The notes beneath the pieces are model-generated. The model was given only the letters and a program-made list of their open reading frames with translations, was not told the DNA's origin and made no database searches. Shown here one piece after another: positions 8,930 to 18,537 of a DNA stretch of 64,000 nucleotides. The stretch is taken from assembly GCA_946885845.1 (NCBI GenBank), contig CAMPHJ010000007.1, positions 1 to 64,000 of the forward strand. Direction: 5' to 3'. A program made the translations under genes and the position numbers. This DNA comes from an uncultured Sphingobium sp. (GTDB lineage: Bacteria; Pseudomonadota; Alphaproteobacteria; Sphingomonadales; Sphingomonadaceae). How positions within the stretch are numbered: position 1 is the first letter of the stretch; each line of letters begins with the position of its first letter.

Positions 8930-9559
8930 ATGACAATCGATGACCTGCTTGCCGATGGAGCGCCTCCCGTCGTCGCCATCCTGCGTGGGCTTCAGCCGCA
9001 CGAAGCGGTCGCCGTTGGCGCTGCGCTGGTGGAATCGGGCATCCGCATCATCGAAGTGCCGCTGAACTCGCCAGACCCGCTGGCCAGCATCGCCGCGCTG
9101 CAATCCGCATTTGGCGACACTGCGCTGATCGGCGCGGGGACGGTGCTGTCTGTAGAAGCCGCCGAAGGGCTGCATGGCGTCGGTGGCCGCATCATGGTCA
9201 CACCCAATACCGACCCATCGGTCATCGCCAAGGGCGTCCAGCTGGGGCTTGAGGTCATGCCCGGCTTCATGACGCCCAGTGAAGCCTTTGCGGCGATCAA
9301 CGCAGGCGCGCGTCGCATCAAATTATTCCCCGCCGCCCGGCTGGGCACACCCTATGTAAAGGCGGTGAAGGACGTGCTGCCCCGCAATGTCGGGGTCTGG
9401 GCCGTCGGCGGCACCGACGCCGCCACGATCGGCGAATGGCTAAACGCCGGGTGCGAAGGCATTGGCGTGGGCGGCGCGCTCTACCGTCCCGGCGATAGCG
9501 CCGATCAGGTCGGTGAAAAGGCGCGGCAACTCGTCACCGCATGGAAGGCCGCAAAATAG
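8930..9559 (+). CDS. dgoA: 2-dehydro-3-deoxy-6-phosphogalactonate aldolase DgoA
   Basis: A 209-residue class I aldolase of the KDPG/KDPGal family that splits KDPGal to pyruvate and glyceraldehyde 3-phosphate. The Schiff-base lysine lies in RRIKLFPA, the general-base Glu in IIEVPLNS, and the phosphate loop in AVGGTD. VVAILRG near the N-terminus is a family marker. The ATG at 8930 has GGAG 7 nt upstream; a TTG two codons earlier is less likely. It completes the De Ley-Doudoroff pathway together with DgoK. Convergent with the histidine kinase gene, 18 bp apart. Confidence 0.92.
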   Translation: MTIDDLLADGAPPVVAILRGLQPHEAVAVGAALVESGIRIIEVPLNSPDPLASIAALQSAFGDTALIGAGTVLSVEAAEGLHGVGGRIMVTPNTDPSVIAKGVQLGLEVMPGFMTPSEAFAAINAGARRIKLFPAARLGTPYVKAVKDVLPRNVGVWAVGGTDAATIGEWLNAGCEGIGVGGALYRPGDSADQVGEKARQLVTAWKAAK

Positions 9560-9577
9560 CGACTGAACGGGTCCCGA

Positions 9578-11614
9578 TCACGCCACGCCTTTTGCCTTTT
9601 CCCGGTCCAATATCTCCCGCACCTTGCTCGCCAGGTCGGCATAGGTGAACGGCTTGGTGAGCAACTCCACGCCGGGGTCCAATCGGCCATGGTGGATGAT
9701 GGCGTTGCGCGCATATCCTGTGGCGAACAATATCTTCAGTCCGGGATGACGCGCCAGCGCCTCGCTGGCTATGTCCGCGCCGGTCATGCCGCCGGGCAGG
9801 ACGACATCGGTGAACAGCATGTCGACGGGTGGTGAAGCTTCGTCCAGCCGGGCCAGTGCGGTCGGTCCGTCGCATGCTTCTATCACCCGGTAACCCAGTT
9901 CGGTCAGCACCTCGACCGAATAGGCGCGCACCTTTTCATCATCTTCGCACACTAATATCGTCTCGCCATCGCGTCCCGTTGGCGGCTGGGGGGGCACGGG
10001 CAATTGATCGTTCGCCGCCACCTGCCCATAACTGCGCGGCAGGTATAGCTTGACCGTCGTGCCTTGTCCGGGCTCCGAATAGACGCGCAGATGGCCGCCG
10101 GACTGTTTGATGAAGCCATAGACCATCGACAGGCCCAGACCCGTCCCGCGCCCCACTTCCTTGGTCGTGAAAAACGGCTCGATCGCGCGTTTAAGCGTGT
10201 CATCATCCATGCCATGGCCCGTGTCCGACAGGCTGATCAGCACATATTGGCCGGGACTGACTTCATCTTCCTGCGCGGCATAATGGGAATCGATATGCGT
10301 GTTCGCGACCTCGATGGTCAGCTTCCCGCCGTCGGGCATCGCGTCGCGCGCATTGACCGCCAGGTTCAACAGCACATTTTCCATCTGGTAGACGTCGATT
10401 TCGATGGGCCATGCGCCCGCCGCCTGTATCGTTTCCAGTTCGACGGTGGCGCCCAGCGTCCGGCTCAGCAATTCGGTGGTCTGTCCTACCAGCCGGTTGG
10501 GATCGGCGCGTTCGGGGGCCAGCGGCTGGCGGCGGGAAAATGCCAGCAGCCGCTGCGTCAGCATCGCCGCGCGTTGCGCCCCGCCCATCGCATTGTCTGC
10601 CACGCGCCGCAGGCGGTCATTATCGTCCAGCGCGCGCTGCAACAGTTCCAGATTGCCTGTCACCACCTGCAACAGATTGTTGAAGTCATGGGCCACGCCG
10701 CCGGTCAACTGGCCCAGCGTTTCCATCTTCTGCGCCTGCCGCAGCGCCGCCTCGGTCTCTGCCAGCGCCTGCGCGTGCATCCGCTGTTCCGTCACGTCCC
10801 GGGCCACGCAATAGAGCAGCCCATTGTCCGGCACCGCCGTCCAGCTGAATATGCGATAGCTACCGTCTTTCGCCCGGAACCGGTTTTCAAATCGCTGCGT
10901 GGGGATGCCGTCCTGCAGGGTTTCAACCTCATGCCGGGTTTTGCCAAAATCGTCGGGATGCTCCATCCATTGCGACGTGCGACCCACCAACTCCTCTTCG
11001 CTCCACCCCAATATGTCGGTCCAGGCGGGGCTGGCGGACAGCCAGACACCCGCTTCGTCCGCGATCACGAACGGGTCCCGCGCCAACGCCCACAGACGGT
11101 CGAGGTCGGCCTGCATCTGCCGTTCCGATTCCACGCGCCGCGTGGTTTCGTTGACGATGCACAGCGCGCCGCCGATGGACCCGTCCATCTCGAACACCGG
11201 GGAATAGCTGATGTCGAAATAGACCTGCTCTCCACGACCGCCCGCGCGTTCGATATAGAATGGACGGTCTTTGGCATGAACGGTCTTGCCGTCCTGGACC
11301 ACGGACAGCAGCAGCGGTTCCAGGTCATGCCACAACTCAGCCCAGCTTTCGCGCGCAGGTCGGCCCAGGGCGTGGGGATGCTTGTCGCCAATCGTGGCCG
11401 CATAGGCTTCATTATACAGGGCGCACAGGTCCGGTCCCCAGAACAGCACGATCTCCGCCTGGGATGACAGCAGCAGGCGGACAGTGGACAGCAGGGCCGG
11501 GGACCAATGACACGCGGATCCCAGTGGCGAACATCCATCGATGCGCGCGGTCATCTCGCCCAACGGTCCGTGCGCCGCGATCATTCCGCTCACATCCTGT
11601 ATGGTAGCGCTCAT
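9578..11614 (-). CDS. PAS-domain hybrid sensor histidine kinase with C-terminal receiver
   Basis: A 678-residue cytoplasmic kinase with no membrane segment. It has a PAS-like domain at about 50-160, a second PAS at about 170-280 ending in a PAC motif (ARDVTEQ), a HisKA domain with the phospho-accepting His309 in TGGVAHDFNNLL, a HATPase_c domain (the N-box NLAVNARDAM, GHGMDD and GRGTGLGLSMVYG are all seen), and a receiver domain (EDDEKVR, LFTDVVLPGG, TKPF). Such kinases occur often in sphingomonads with unknown signals. No dedicated response regulator is next to it. The first PAS shows no LOV cysteine motif, so a light-sensing role is not supported. Confidence 0.88.
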   Translation of the reverse strand: MSATIQDVSGMIAAHGPLGEMTARIDGCSPLGSACHWSPALLSTVRLLLSSQAEIVLFWGPDLCALYNEAYAATIGDKHPHALGRPARESWAELWHDLEPLLLSVVQDGKTVHAKDRPFYIERAGGRGEQVYFDISYSPVFEMDGSIGGALCIVNETTRRVESERQMQADLDRLWALARDPFVIADEAGVWLSASPAWTDILGWSEEELVGRTSQWMEHPDDFGKTRHEVETLQDGIPTQRFENRFRAKDGSYRIFSWTAVPDNGLLYCVARDVTEQRMHAQALAETEAALRQAQKMETLGQLTGGVAHDFNNLLQVVTGNLELLQRALDDNDRLRRVADNAMGGAQRAAMLTQRLLAFSRRQPLAPERADPNRLVGQTTELLSRTLGATVELETIQAAGAWPIEIDVYQMENVLLNLAVNARDAMPDGGKLTIEVANTHIDSHYAAQEDEVSPGQYVLISLSDTGHGMDDDTLKRAIEPFFTTKEVGRGTGLGLSMVYGFIKQSGGHLRVYSEPGQGTTVKLYLPRSYGQVAANDQLPVPPQPPTGRDGETILVCEDDEKVRAYSVEVLTELGYRVIEACDGPTALARLDEASPPVDMLFTDVVLPGGMTGADIASEALARHPGLKILFATGYARNAIIHHGRLDPGVELLTKPFTYADLASKVREILDREKAKGVA

Positions 11615-11756
11615 CGATTATCTTGTGTTAACTGGATCATCATCCGGGATACGCCCGGCTGCGCGATTGTATCCGCTATCCTGCTTGTGGCGTTCGCTTT
11701 TCTGTTGGCGGTCACCCTCTTGCAACGGTTCGGCCGTGGGCGCATGAACCCGCGCC

Positions 11757-12812
11757 ATGACCGTGCTTTCTCTCCGCCGCCCTTACATGTCCGCTTGGCG
11801 ACCTGTCGCAATTGCGCGCTGGCTCATGGCCGTCGCCGCGCTCGTCTTTTTGATGGTCGTGGTCGGGGGGATTACGCGCCTCACCGAATCGGGTCTGTCG
11901 ATCACCGAATGGAAACCCATCACGGGGGCGATCCCGCCGCTCACCCATGACCAATGGATGGACGCATTCCGGCTATATCAACAAACGCCGGAATATCAGG
12001 AAATCAACCGGGGCATGTCCCTGTCCGATTTTCAGTTCATCTTTTTCTGGGAATGGGTGCACCGGCTGCTGGGACGGTTGATCGGGCTTGCCTTCGCGCT
12101 GCCGCTCCTCTGGTTCGCCTGGCGACGCGCCATTCCGGCGGGCTACGGACCACGGCTGGTCGCGCTGCTCGCGCTTGGCGGGCTTCAGGGTGCGATCGGC
12201 TGGTGGATGGTCACGTCCGGCCTGTCGGAGCGTACCGATGTCAGCCACTACCGGCTGGCGGTGCATCTTCTCACCGCCCTGTTCATCATCGGCGGGCTGG
12301 TCTGGACCGCGCTCGACCTGCTGGCGCTGGCCCGCGATCCTGCTGCCCGTCTGGCGGCGCTGCGGCCCTTTGCGCTGTTCGTCCTGCTCATCCTGCTGGC
12401 CCAGCTGATGTTCGGCGCTTTCACGGCGGGTCTGGATGCGGGCTATGTTTCCAACACATGGCCATTGATGAACGACCGCCTGGTGCCCGACGGCATACAA
12501 TGGCTGGGGTCGCTGTGGGCAACCGTCTCCAGCGATCCCTATCTCGTCCATTTCATCCACCGCTGGTTCGCCTGGATCGCGGCCATCGCCCTCATCCTTC
12601 TGGCGCGCCGGGCAAAGCGGGCAGGGCGGCGCGGCGCGTCCATCGCCATCAACGCCACGGTCGGGACCCAGGTCGCGCTCGGCATCGCGACGGTGGTCAG
12701 CGGCATCGCCCTGCCGCTCGCCGTGCTGCACCAGGCCGTGGGCGCGCTGGTCGTGGCTGCCGCCGCCTGGGGCGCACATGCGATTGGCGGGCAAAACCGG
12801 CCGCAAAAGTGA
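11757..12812 (+). CDS. ctaA: Heme A synthase, COX15/CtaA type
   Basis: A 351-residue inner-membrane protein with about eight helices that oxidises the C8 methyl of heme O to make heme A for cytochrome aa3. Typical features are GGITRLTESGLSITEWKPI with the extracytoplasmic Glu, the heme-ligand helix FIFFWEWVHRLLGR, the second His-containing repeat VHFIHRWFAWIA, and GALVAGLDAG-like FGAFTAGLDAGYVSNTWPLM. Proteobacterial (type 2) CtaA. The start at 11757 is followed by a second ATG at 11787 that could also serve. A small hairpin (12811-12832) follows the stop but lacks a T run. Confidence 0.93.
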   Translation: MTVLSLRRPYMSAWRPVAIARWLMAVAALVFLMVVVGGITRLTESGLSITEWKPITGAIPPLTHDQWMDAFRLYQQTPEYQEINRGMSLSDFQFIFFWEWVHRLLGRLIGLAFALPLLWFAWRRAIPAGYGPRLVALLALGGLQGAIGWWMVTSGLSERTDVSHYRLAVHLLTALFIIGGLVWTALDLLALARDPAARLAALRPFALFVLLILLAQLMFGAFTAGLDAGYVSNTWPLMNDRLVPDGIQWLGSLWATVSSDPYLVHFIHRWFAWIAAIALILLARRAKRAGRRGASIAINATVGTQVALGIATVVSGIALPLAVLHQAVGALVVAAAAWGAHAIGGQNRPQK

Positions 12813-12851
12813 CGGGTATTATTTTACCCGTCAGGAAAGCCGCCGAATCTC

Positions 12852-12880
12852 TTGACTTCCAGCCCCCAGCCCGTCATTAG
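12852..12880 (+). promoter_or_regulatory. Candidate sigma-70 type promoter of rplM-rpsI
   Basis: TTGACT (12852-12857), a 17-bp spacer, then CATTAG (12875-12880), ending 64 bp before the rplM start. The -35 box is close to consensus; the -10 box is weak, as is common in alphaproteobacteria. Confidence 0.45.
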
Positions 12881-12944
12881 CGCCCATCTTCCGAATGCCT
12901 GAAAAACGCATTCGGTTCACTGTTTCATTCTGGAGATTGGCACC

Positions 12945-13424
12945 ATGAAGGCGCTGATGAAGACGACCAAGCCGGCAACCCCGGCAACGGTCGAAAAGAA
13001 GTGGATCCTGATCGACGCGGAAGGTCTCGTCGTCGGCCGCCTCGCCTCGACCGTCGCGAACATCCTTCGCGGCAAGCACAAGACCAGCTTTACGCCCCAC
13101 GTCGATTGTGGTGACAATGTCATCATCATCAACGCTGGCAAAGTGAAGTTCACGGGCCGCAAGCTGACCGACAAGGTCTATTACAAGCACACCGGCTACG
13201 CCGGCGGCATCAAGGAAACCACGCCTGCCAAGATCCTGGAAGGCCGTTTCCCCGAACGCGTTCTGGAAAAAGCCATCGAGCGCATGATCCCCCGCGGTCC
13301 GCTCGGTCGTCAGCAGATGCGCAATCTTCGCGTCTTCGCTGGCGCCGAACATTCGCACGCCGCACAGAACCCCGAAGTGCTCGATTTCGCGTCGCGCAAC
13401 CGCAAGAACAAGGTGGGTGCATAA
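12945..13424 (+). CDS. rplM: 50S ribosomal protein L13
   Basis: A 159-residue ribosomal protein, slightly longer than E. coli L13 (142) because of a short N-terminal tail of about 15 residues. Core signatures seen are [46 protein letters not shown] and MIPRGPLGR. It binds 23S rRNA early in assembly of the 50S subunit. A GGAG ribosome site precedes the ATG. The stop overlaps the ATG of rpsI by one base, so the two are translationally linked, the usual bacterial rplM-rpsI operon. Confidence 0.98.
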   Translation: MKALMKTTKPATPATVEKKWILIDAEGLVVGRLASTVANILRGKHKTSFTPHVDCGDNVIIINAGKVKFTGRKLTDKVYYKHTGYAGGIKETTPAKILEGRFPERVLEKAIERMIPRGPLGRQQMRNLRVFAGAEHSHAAQNPEVLDFASRNRKNKVGA

Positions 13425-13957
13425 TGTCCGATAACCGCCAGTCCCTGTCCGACCTCGCATCGCTGACCGCCAACGCTCCGGCTCCTGCGACCAGCGAAGC
13501 CGTCGCCGTTGACGCGCCTATCGCTCCGATCCAGCCTTCCGCGCCGCTGCGCGAACAGGAAATCGACAGCCTTGGCCGCGCTTACGCCACCGGCCGTCGT
13601 AAGGACGCCGTTGCTCGTGTTTGGGTAAAGCCCGGCACCGGCAAGATCACGGTCAATGGCCGCGATCAGGAAATCTATTTCGCTCGCCCGACCCTGCGCC
13701 TGGTGATCAACCAGCCGTTCGGCGTCACTGACCGCGCAGGTCAGTATGACGTGATTGCCACCGTGAAAGGCGGCGGTCTTTCCGGGCAGGCTGGTGCGGT
13801 CAAGCACGGCATCGCCCAGGCGCTCACGAAGTACGAACCGGCGCTGCGCAGCGCGGTCAAGGCCGAAGGCTTCCTGACCCGCGATAGCCGTACCGTCGAA
13901 CGTAAGAAATACGGTCGTGCGAAGGCTCGCCGCAGCTTCCAGTTCTCGAAGCGCTAA
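13424..13957 (+). CDS. rpsI: 30S ribosomal protein S9
   Basis: A 177-residue S9 with an Ala/Pro-rich N-terminal extension of about 50 residues before the conserved core ([19 protein letters not shown], then [16 protein letters not shown]). It has the strictly conserved basic C-terminus, here ending in FSKR, which reaches the P-site tRNA. The extension is common in sphingomonads and other alphaproteobacteria. Second gene of the rplM operon, followed by a strong terminator. Confidence 0.98.
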   Translation: MSDNRQSLSDLASLTANAPAPATSEAVAVDAPIAPIQPSAPLREQEIDSLGRAYATGRRKDAVARVWVKPGTGKITVNGRDQEIYFARPTLRLVINQPFGVTDRAGQYDVIATVKGGGLSGQAGAVKHGIAQALTKYEPALRSAVKAEGFLTRDSRTVERKKYGRAKARRSFQFSKR

Positions 13958-13981
13958 GCGTTCCTCCAAGCAAATTTTAGG

Positions 13982-14011
13982 AAGGGCCGACATTTGTCGG
14001 CCCTTTTCTTT
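13982..14011 (+). terminator. Rho-independent terminator of rplM-rpsI
   Basis: A 10-bp GC-rich stem (13982-13991 with 13996-14005) with a 4-nt loop, followed by a T-rich tail (TTTTCTTTT). Confidence 0.92.
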
Positions 14012-14101
14012 TGTCTGCCATCCATTCCGTTTCCGAATCGGAAGCAACTTCCTCCGGGTTTGTCCGTTGATTCAACAACCTCAATCGACAGGAGATATTC
14101 G

Positions 14102-14284
14102 ATGGGCGAACTGACAGACAAGCTGAAGGCTGCAGGCAACAAGGCTGCGGGTGCCACCAAGGAAGCTATAGGTCGGCACCAGCGTAACCCAGACCTCGAA
14201 GCCGAAGGTCGCGCGCAGAAGGCGAAGGGCACGGCTCAGAATGTCAAAGGGTCGATCAAGGGCGCTCTGGGCGACGACATTTGA
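14102..14284 (+). CDS. CsbD-family small stress protein
   Basis: A 60-residue hydrophilic protein rich in Lys, Ala, Gly and Gln. It has the CsbD pattern: a DKLKAAGNKAAGATKEAIG repeat followed by a second KAKGTAQNVKGSIKGALGDD repeat. CsbD proteins are small, probably disordered or helical products often induced by the general stress response; no biochemical function is established. The ATG at 14102 has AGGAG just upstream, and longer in-frame starts have no such site. It is monocistronic, bounded by terminators on both sides. Confidence 0.87.
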   Translation: MGELTDKLKAAGNKAAGATKEAIGRHQRNPDLEAEGRAQKAKGTAQNVKGSIKGALGDDI

Positions 14285-14299
14285 TTAAAAGGTGACAGG

Positions 14300-14326
14300 A
14301 GGCCCCATGCAATTGGGGCCTTCTTG
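14300..14326 (+). terminator. Rho-independent terminator after the csbD-like gene
   Basis: An 8-bp stem AGGCCCCA/TGGGGCCT (14300-14307 with 14314-14321) with a 6-nt loop and a short T-rich tail. Confidence 0.8.
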
Positions 14327-14457
14327 CATGCGGGCAATTGCCGCCCCGTTCTCATCCCCCCGTTTTCCTCCCCGGTGCCTGCATCCCGCGCTCTCCCCGG
14401 TGGAAAGTCCGACAAAGATCGCTATGGATGCAGAGAGATCAGATCGGACAGGGAATC

Positions 14458-15798
14458 ATGGGCAGGCGATATTTCGGCACTGACGGCATCCGGGGCCGCA
14501 CCAACCAGTGGCCCATGACGGCGGAACTGGCCATGAAGGTTGGTATGGCGGCCGGGAAATATTTCCAACGCGGCAGTCACCGCCATCGTGTCGTTATCGG
14601 CAAGGATACGCGGCTCTCTGGCTATATGGTGGAAAATGCGCTGGTTGCTGGATTTACCGCCGTAGGTATGGATGTCGTCCAGTTCGGTCCCATCCCGACC
14701 CCGGCCGTTGCTCTGCTTGCCCATTCTATGCGGGCCGACTTGGGTGTCATGATCTCGGCCAGCCACAACCCCTATGCGGACAACGGTATAAAGCTGTTCG
14801 GCCCCGACGGCTATAAGCTGTCAGACGAAGACGAATTGAAAATCGAAGCGATGCTGGAGCAGGACATTCCGCTTGCGCCATCGACTGATATCGGCCGCGC
14901 CCGGCGCGTCGAGGACGCTCGTGGACGCTACATCCACGCAGTCAAATCGAGTTTCCCCGCGGACCTTCGGCTCGATGGCCTCAAGATCGTCGTCGATTGC
15001 GCCAATGGCGCCGCCTATCAGGTCGCCCCATCGGCGCTCTGGGAATTGGGGGCCGAAGTCGTTGCCGTCGGAGTGTCGCCTAATGGCGTCAACATCAACG
15101 ATCAGTGCGGATCGACTTCGCCCCTGCTTTGCCGGGAGACGGTTGTTTCGTCAGGGGCTGACATCGGTATCGCCTTGGATGGCGACGCAGATCGATTGAT
15201 TGTCGTGGATGAAAAAGGCCAGATCGTCGACGGCGACCAGATCATGGCCCTGATCGCGCGCAATTTCGCGCAGGACGGGGCTTTGCGTGGCGGCGGACTG
15301 GTGGCGACCGTCATGTCGAACCTGGGGCTGGAACGCTATCTTGCCGGGCACGGCATCGGCCTTGAACGGACCAAGGTCGGTGATCGCTATGTGCTGGAGC
15401 GGATGCGTGAAGGCGGGTTCAACGTTGGCGGCGAGCAGTCTGGCCATATGATCCTCAGCGACTATGCGACGACCGGCGACGGTACTGTCGCGGCCTTGCA
15501 GGTGCTGGCTGCGCTGGTCCGTTCGGGCAAGTCCGCCAGCGAATTGCTGCATCAGTTCGACCCAGTCCCGCAACTGCTGAAGAATGTGCGTTTTTCAGGT
15601 GGAAAACCTTTGGAAAATGACGACGTGAAACGTGTGATTGCCCAAGCGGAAACGGAACTGAATGGTTGCGGCCGCCTGGTCATCCGCCCTTCCGGGACAG
15701 AGCCTGTCATTCGCGTCATGGCCGAAGGGGATCGGGAAGAGCAGGTCAGGGACGTTGTCGATCGCATTTGCGAGGCTGTAGCCCGGGTCGCGGCCTGA
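14458..15798 (+). CDS. glmM: Phosphoglucosamine mutase GlmM
   Basis: A 446-residue enzyme of the alpha-D-phosphohexomutase superfamily that interconverts glucosamine 6- and 1-phosphate for UDP-GlcNAc synthesis. The phosphoserine is Ser102 in ISASHNP, the Mg2+ loop is DGDADR, the sugar loop GGEQSGH, and the phosphate loop [12 protein letters not shown]. The ATG at 14458 gives the standard N-terminus [11 protein letters not shown]; the open frame upstream is not coding. Its stop shares one base with the start of the small zinc-ribbon gene, which opens a compact operon glmM-DUF1272-thiD-rnhB. Confidence 0.97.
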   Translation: MGRRYFGTDGIRGRTNQWPMTAELAMKVGMAAGKYFQRGSHRHRVVIGKDTRLSGYMVENALVAGFTAVGMDVVQFGPIPTPAVALLAHSMRADLGVMISASHNPYADNGIKLFGPDGYKLSDEDELKIEAMLEQDIPLAPSTDIGRARRVEDARGRYIHAVKSSFPADLRLDGLKIVVDCANGAAYQVAPSALWELGAEVVAVGVSPNGVNINDQCGSTSPLLCRETVVSSGADIGIALDGDADRLIVVDEKGQIVDGDQIMALIARNFAQDGALRGGGLVATVMSNLGLERYLAGHGIGLERTKVGDRYVLERMREGGFNVGGEQSGHMILSDYATTGDGTVAALQVLAALVRSGKSASELLHQFDPVPQLLKNVRFSGGKPLENDDVKRVIAQAETELNGCGRLVIRPSGTEPVIRVMAEGDREEQVRDVVDRICEAVARVAA

Positions 15799-16022
15799 TG
15801 CTGGAAATGCGTCCAGATTGCGAACGATGTGGCGGGGACTTGCCTGCGGACGAACCGGGCGCGTTCATCTGTTCCTTCGAATGCACCTTTTGCGCGCCAT
15901 GCGCAGAGGCGCTGGATGATCGCTGTCCCAATTGCGGCGGCGAACTGATGGATCGGCCTGCGCGAACGGGTGATGCTCTCGTCCGTCATCCCGCGACTGC
16001 GCAGCGTTACCACAAGCCATGA
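15798..16022 (+). CDS. DUF1272 zinc-ribbon-like small protein
   Basis: A 74-residue protein with seven cysteines: CERC, then CSFECTFCAPC, then CPNCGG. This fits the DUF1272 family, likely to bind one or two zinc ions. Function unknown. Its ATG overlaps the glmM stop (TGATG) and its stop overlaps the thiD start (ATGA), so it is translationally embedded in the operon and unlikely to be spurious. Confidence 0.85.
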   Translation: MLEMRPDCERCGGDLPADEPGAFICSFECTFCAPCAEALDDRCPNCGGELMDRPARTGDALVRHPATAQRYHKP

Positions 16023-16780
16023 CCGTCCCGCGTATTCTGGTCATCGCCGGTTCGGATAGCGGAGGCGGCGCCGGCATTCAGGCGGACATTCGCACTGTGA
16101 CCTTGTTGGGCGGCCACGCCATGACCGCGATCACAGCGATCACCGCGCAAAACACGGTGGGGGTTCAGGGCGTACATGCCCTCCCGGTCGAGATGGTGCT
16201 GCGGCAGATGGAAAGCGTCATCAGCGATATCGGTGTCGATGCAGTCAAGATCGGCATGATCGGTTCAGCGGAGACCGCTGCCGCCGTGGCTGACAGGCTG
16301 GCGATGCTGGCCAATGTGCCCATCGTGTTCGATCCTGTGATGATAGCGACCAGCGGCTCCGTGCTGGCGGATGCGGCCACGATCGCATCGTTCGAGCGGT
16401 TGATGGCAATCGCCACGCTGACCACGCCCAATATACCGGAATTGGCTGCGTTAGGCGGGGATGAGATTGCCATTCGTTTTGGCACGCATGTCCTTGCGAA
16501 GGGCGGGCATGGCGAAGGGCCGATGCTGACCGACCGGCTGATTGGTCCGCATGGCGTGCTGAAAGCATGGAGCAACGCCCGGATCGAAACGGTGCATAGC
16601 CATGGCACCGGCTGTACTTTGGCCAGCGCGATCGCAACCGGCCTGGGACAGGGGTGGGATCTGATCGACGCCATTGAGCGCGGCCGCAAATATGTACGCG
16701 AAGCGTTGAGCCTTGCTCCCGGACTAGGGCGGGGACGCGGCCCGATGGGGTCACCGTTCGGATTTCACGGCCATGCCTGA
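16019..16780 (+). CDS. thiD: Hydroxymethylpyrimidine/phosphomethylpyrimidine kinase ThiD
   Basis: A 253-residue ribokinase-superfamily enzyme that phosphorylates HMP and then HMP-P in thiamine biosynthesis. Seen are the N-terminal [16 protein letters not shown], the ITAQNT loop, the [11 protein letters not shown] segment, LTTPNIPEL, the KGGHGEG loop and the catalytic anion-hole motif [12 protein letters not shown]. Its start overlaps the previous gene and its end overlaps rnhB by 8 bp. No TPP riboswitch is seen, in line with its place inside a glmM operon. Confidence 0.95.
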   Translation: MTVPRILVIAGSDSGGGAGIQADIRTVTLLGGHAMTAITAITAQNTVGVQGVHALPVEMVLRQMESVISDIGVDAVKIGMIGSAETAAAVADRLAMLANVPIVFDPVMIATSGSVLADAATIASFERLMAIATLTTPNIPELAALGGDEIAIRFGTHVLAKGGHGEGPMLTDRLIGPHGVLKAWSNARIETVHSHGTGCTLASAIATGLGQGWDLIDAIERGRKYVREALSLAPGLGRGRGPMGSPFGFHGHA

Positions 16781-17372
16781 TTTCATGCATGAACTGCGCC
16801 ACCATCCCGGCCTTGTCGCCGGGGTCGATGAAGCGGGCAGGGGACCGCTCGCGGGGCCGGTGGTCGCGGCGGCTGTCATCCTGCGGCGCGACGATTGCCC
16901 CGACGGGCTTAATGACAGCAAGCAACTGACAGCAGCCCGGCGCGCCACGCTTGAAGGAGAAATCAAGGCGCGAGCGCTCTGCTGGGGGATCGGCATCGCG
17001 TCCGTCGAGGAAATCGACAGCATCAACATCCTGTGGGCGACCATGCTGGCGATGACGCGCGCCATGGAAGCGTTGGATCGGGATTGTGCCCATGTGCTGG
17101 TCGATGGCAACCGTTGTCCCCAATGGCGCTGGAAATCCACCGCCGTGGTGGAGGGGGATGCCAAATGCCTGTCTATCGCGGCGGCGTCGATTCTGGCCAA
17201 GGAAGCGCGGGACCGGATGATGGTGCAGGCGGCTGCCGACCACCCCCATTATGGCTGGGAAAGCAACAAGGGCTATGGCAGTGCGAAGCATCTGGCGGCG
17301 CTGCGCGAACATGGGCCAACGCCGCTCCACCGCCGCAGCTTTTCGCCCGTCGCGCAGTTGACGTTTCTGTAG
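16773..17372 (+). CDS. rnhB: Ribonuclease HII
   Basis: A 199-residue type 2 RNase H that cuts RNA-DNA junctions and removes misincorporated ribonucleotides. The catalytic DE pair is in [16 protein letters not shown] (Asp19, Glu20). Further markers are LNDSKQL, the HVLVDGN Asp, and [15 protein letters not shown]. It ends with the common GxKTxxHL-like region [24 protein letters not shown]. Overlaps thiD by 8 bp; last gene of the glmM operon. Confidence 0.96.
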   Translation: MPDFMHELRHHPGLVAGVDEAGRGPLAGPVVAAAVILRRDDCPDGLNDSKQLTAARRATLEGEIKARALCWGIGIASVEEIDSINILWATMLAMTRAMEALDRDCAHVLVDGNRCPQWRWKSTAVVEGDAKCLSIAAASILAKEARDRMMVQAAADHPHYGWESNKGYGSAKHLAALREHGPTPLHRRSFSPVAQLTFL

Positions 17373-17442
17373 GGCAAGCCTGTCCCACGACGGGATGAAA
17401 AGCGCACGCCTGCGCATCTTTGGACTGGCGACGTCCGGGGTT

Positions 17443-18192
17443 ATGGTTAAAAAAGCCTATATGCGTTTTGTGCAAAGCCTTTCGCTTATGGCTGCCCTTG
17501 CCCTTGCGCCCCAGACGCAAGCCGCATGGGGGCAGGTGGTGGATGCCGAACAGCTGACGGTCGGAGGATATCGCTGGCTGGAGGACGGGCCGCTCGAAGG
17601 GCCGCTCTACCTGATCATCAGTATCGAGCGGCAGGCGATCCATGTCTATGACGGCGATCGCTTGGTTGGTCTGGCCAGCGTATCCACGGGGGCCAGCGGG
17701 CATCGGACGCCGACGGGGGAGTTTTCCATCTTGCAGAAGAAGGAATGGCACCGGTCGAACCTTTACAGTAATGCGCCCATGCCATTCATGCAGCGGCTGA
17801 CCTGGGACGGGATCGCGCTGCATGCGGGGCACAATCCGGGTTATCCGGCGAGCCATGGCTGCATTCGCCTGCCTACCGGTTTTGCGCGAAAACTGTTCAG
17901 CATGACGCAGATCGGAACGCTGGTGCGCGTCAACACGGATGAAATAAGACCGGCGCTGATGCTGGACAAGCTGGTGCTGTATGATCCCGGCACAACGATC
18001 GTGACGTTCACGCCAAGCGCGCAGCCCCAACCGGTGCAACAGGCTACCGTAGCTAATGAGGCTGTGGTGGTGAAGCAAGCCCCAGCGGCGACGCCCGTCG
18101 CGCCTAGGCAGAAAGCGGTCGAACTGGCAATCCGGGATGCCCCGATGCTGACGGTTGATCCCGGCATTTTCCGGCCACGATTGCGGCGGTGA
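17443..18192 (+). CDS. L,D-transpeptidase (YkuD domain), exported
   Basis: A protein of about 249 residues with a signal peptide (basic start, then QSLSLMAALALAPQTQA) and a YkuD catalytic domain at about residues 40-170. The active-site motif is ASHGCIRLPTGFA, with the catalytic Cys and the upstream His of LHAGHNPGYPASH. Such enzymes make 3-3 crosslinks in peptidoglycan or attach proteins to it. After the domain is an Ala/Val/Gln-rich low-complexity tail. The start is uncertain: ATGs at 17443 and 17461 are both possible, and the frame is open from 17395. Encoded 22-70 bp after rnhB, possibly co-transcribed. Confidence 0.85.
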   Translation: MVKKAYMRFVQSLSLMAALALAPQTQAAWGQVVDAEQLTVGGYRWLEDGPLEGPLYLIISIERQAIHVYDGDRLVGLASVSTGASGHRTPTGEFSILQKKEWHRSNLYSNAPMPFMQRLTWDGIALHAGHNPGYPASHGCIRLPTGFARKLFSMTQIGTLVRVNTDEIRPALMLDKLVLYDPGTTIVTFTPSAQPQPVQQATVANEAVVVKQAPAATPVAPRQKAVELAIRDAPMLTVDPGIFRPRLRR

Positions 18193-18474
18193 TGGTTGGC
18201 GGAATGGCATTTCAGCCGGATACGCAAAACAAGTAGGACGTGAGAGCGCGAACGGGAAGCCCGACCTATTGAAGAGAGCAATCCTAACCAGCGCCGATAT
18301 TGGGCCCGCTTTGTCGTCCGGTGCTGCTCCGCCACGCAATACTGTCGTGCTCCTGCGCAGGCAGGAGTCCAGCCCACCGCATGAAATTGGAATGCGTCTG
18401 CAGGAGCGCATATCCATTATGGCCGCGATGGTTAGAAGCGGCCGCCCTGGATATGTCGTGCGTGCGCAATTAAA
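18193..18474. other. Intergenic stretch without a convincing gene; contains a short palindrome
   Basis: No ORF with a ribosome site was found between the L,D-transpeptidase gene and the ahpF terminator. A palindrome at 18350-18367 (CTCCTGC...GCAGGAG) resembles the small dispersed intergenic repeats of sphingomonads. The rest shows nothing I can name. Confidence 0.5.
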
Positions 18475-18510
18475 GAAGCGGTCGGCACCGGGCCTGGGAC
18501 CGACCGCTTC
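18475..18510 (-). terminator. Rho-independent terminator after ahpF
   Basis: An 11-bp perfect stem (18475-18485 with 18500-18510), 14-nt loop. Read on the minus strand it is followed by a T-rich stretch (CTTCTTTAATT). It serves ahpF. Confidence 0.8.
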
Positions 18511-18537
18511 CCAACCCCCCGCTCAGGGGTTGTCTCA

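Noticed and set aside
10064..11467. A 467-codon open frame antisense to the hybrid histidine kinase
   Set aside because: The opposite strand encodes all kinase and receiver motifs; this frame shows only shadow composition.
12811..12832. Hairpin right after ctaA as a terminator
   Set aside because: 8-bp stem is perfect, but no T run follows on either strand; kept only as a note in the ctaA entry.
14035..14075. EcfG-type stress promoter before the csbD-like gene
   Set aside because: A GGAAG-like and a CGTT box are present, but their spacing (about 20 bp) does not fit the 16-17 bp required.
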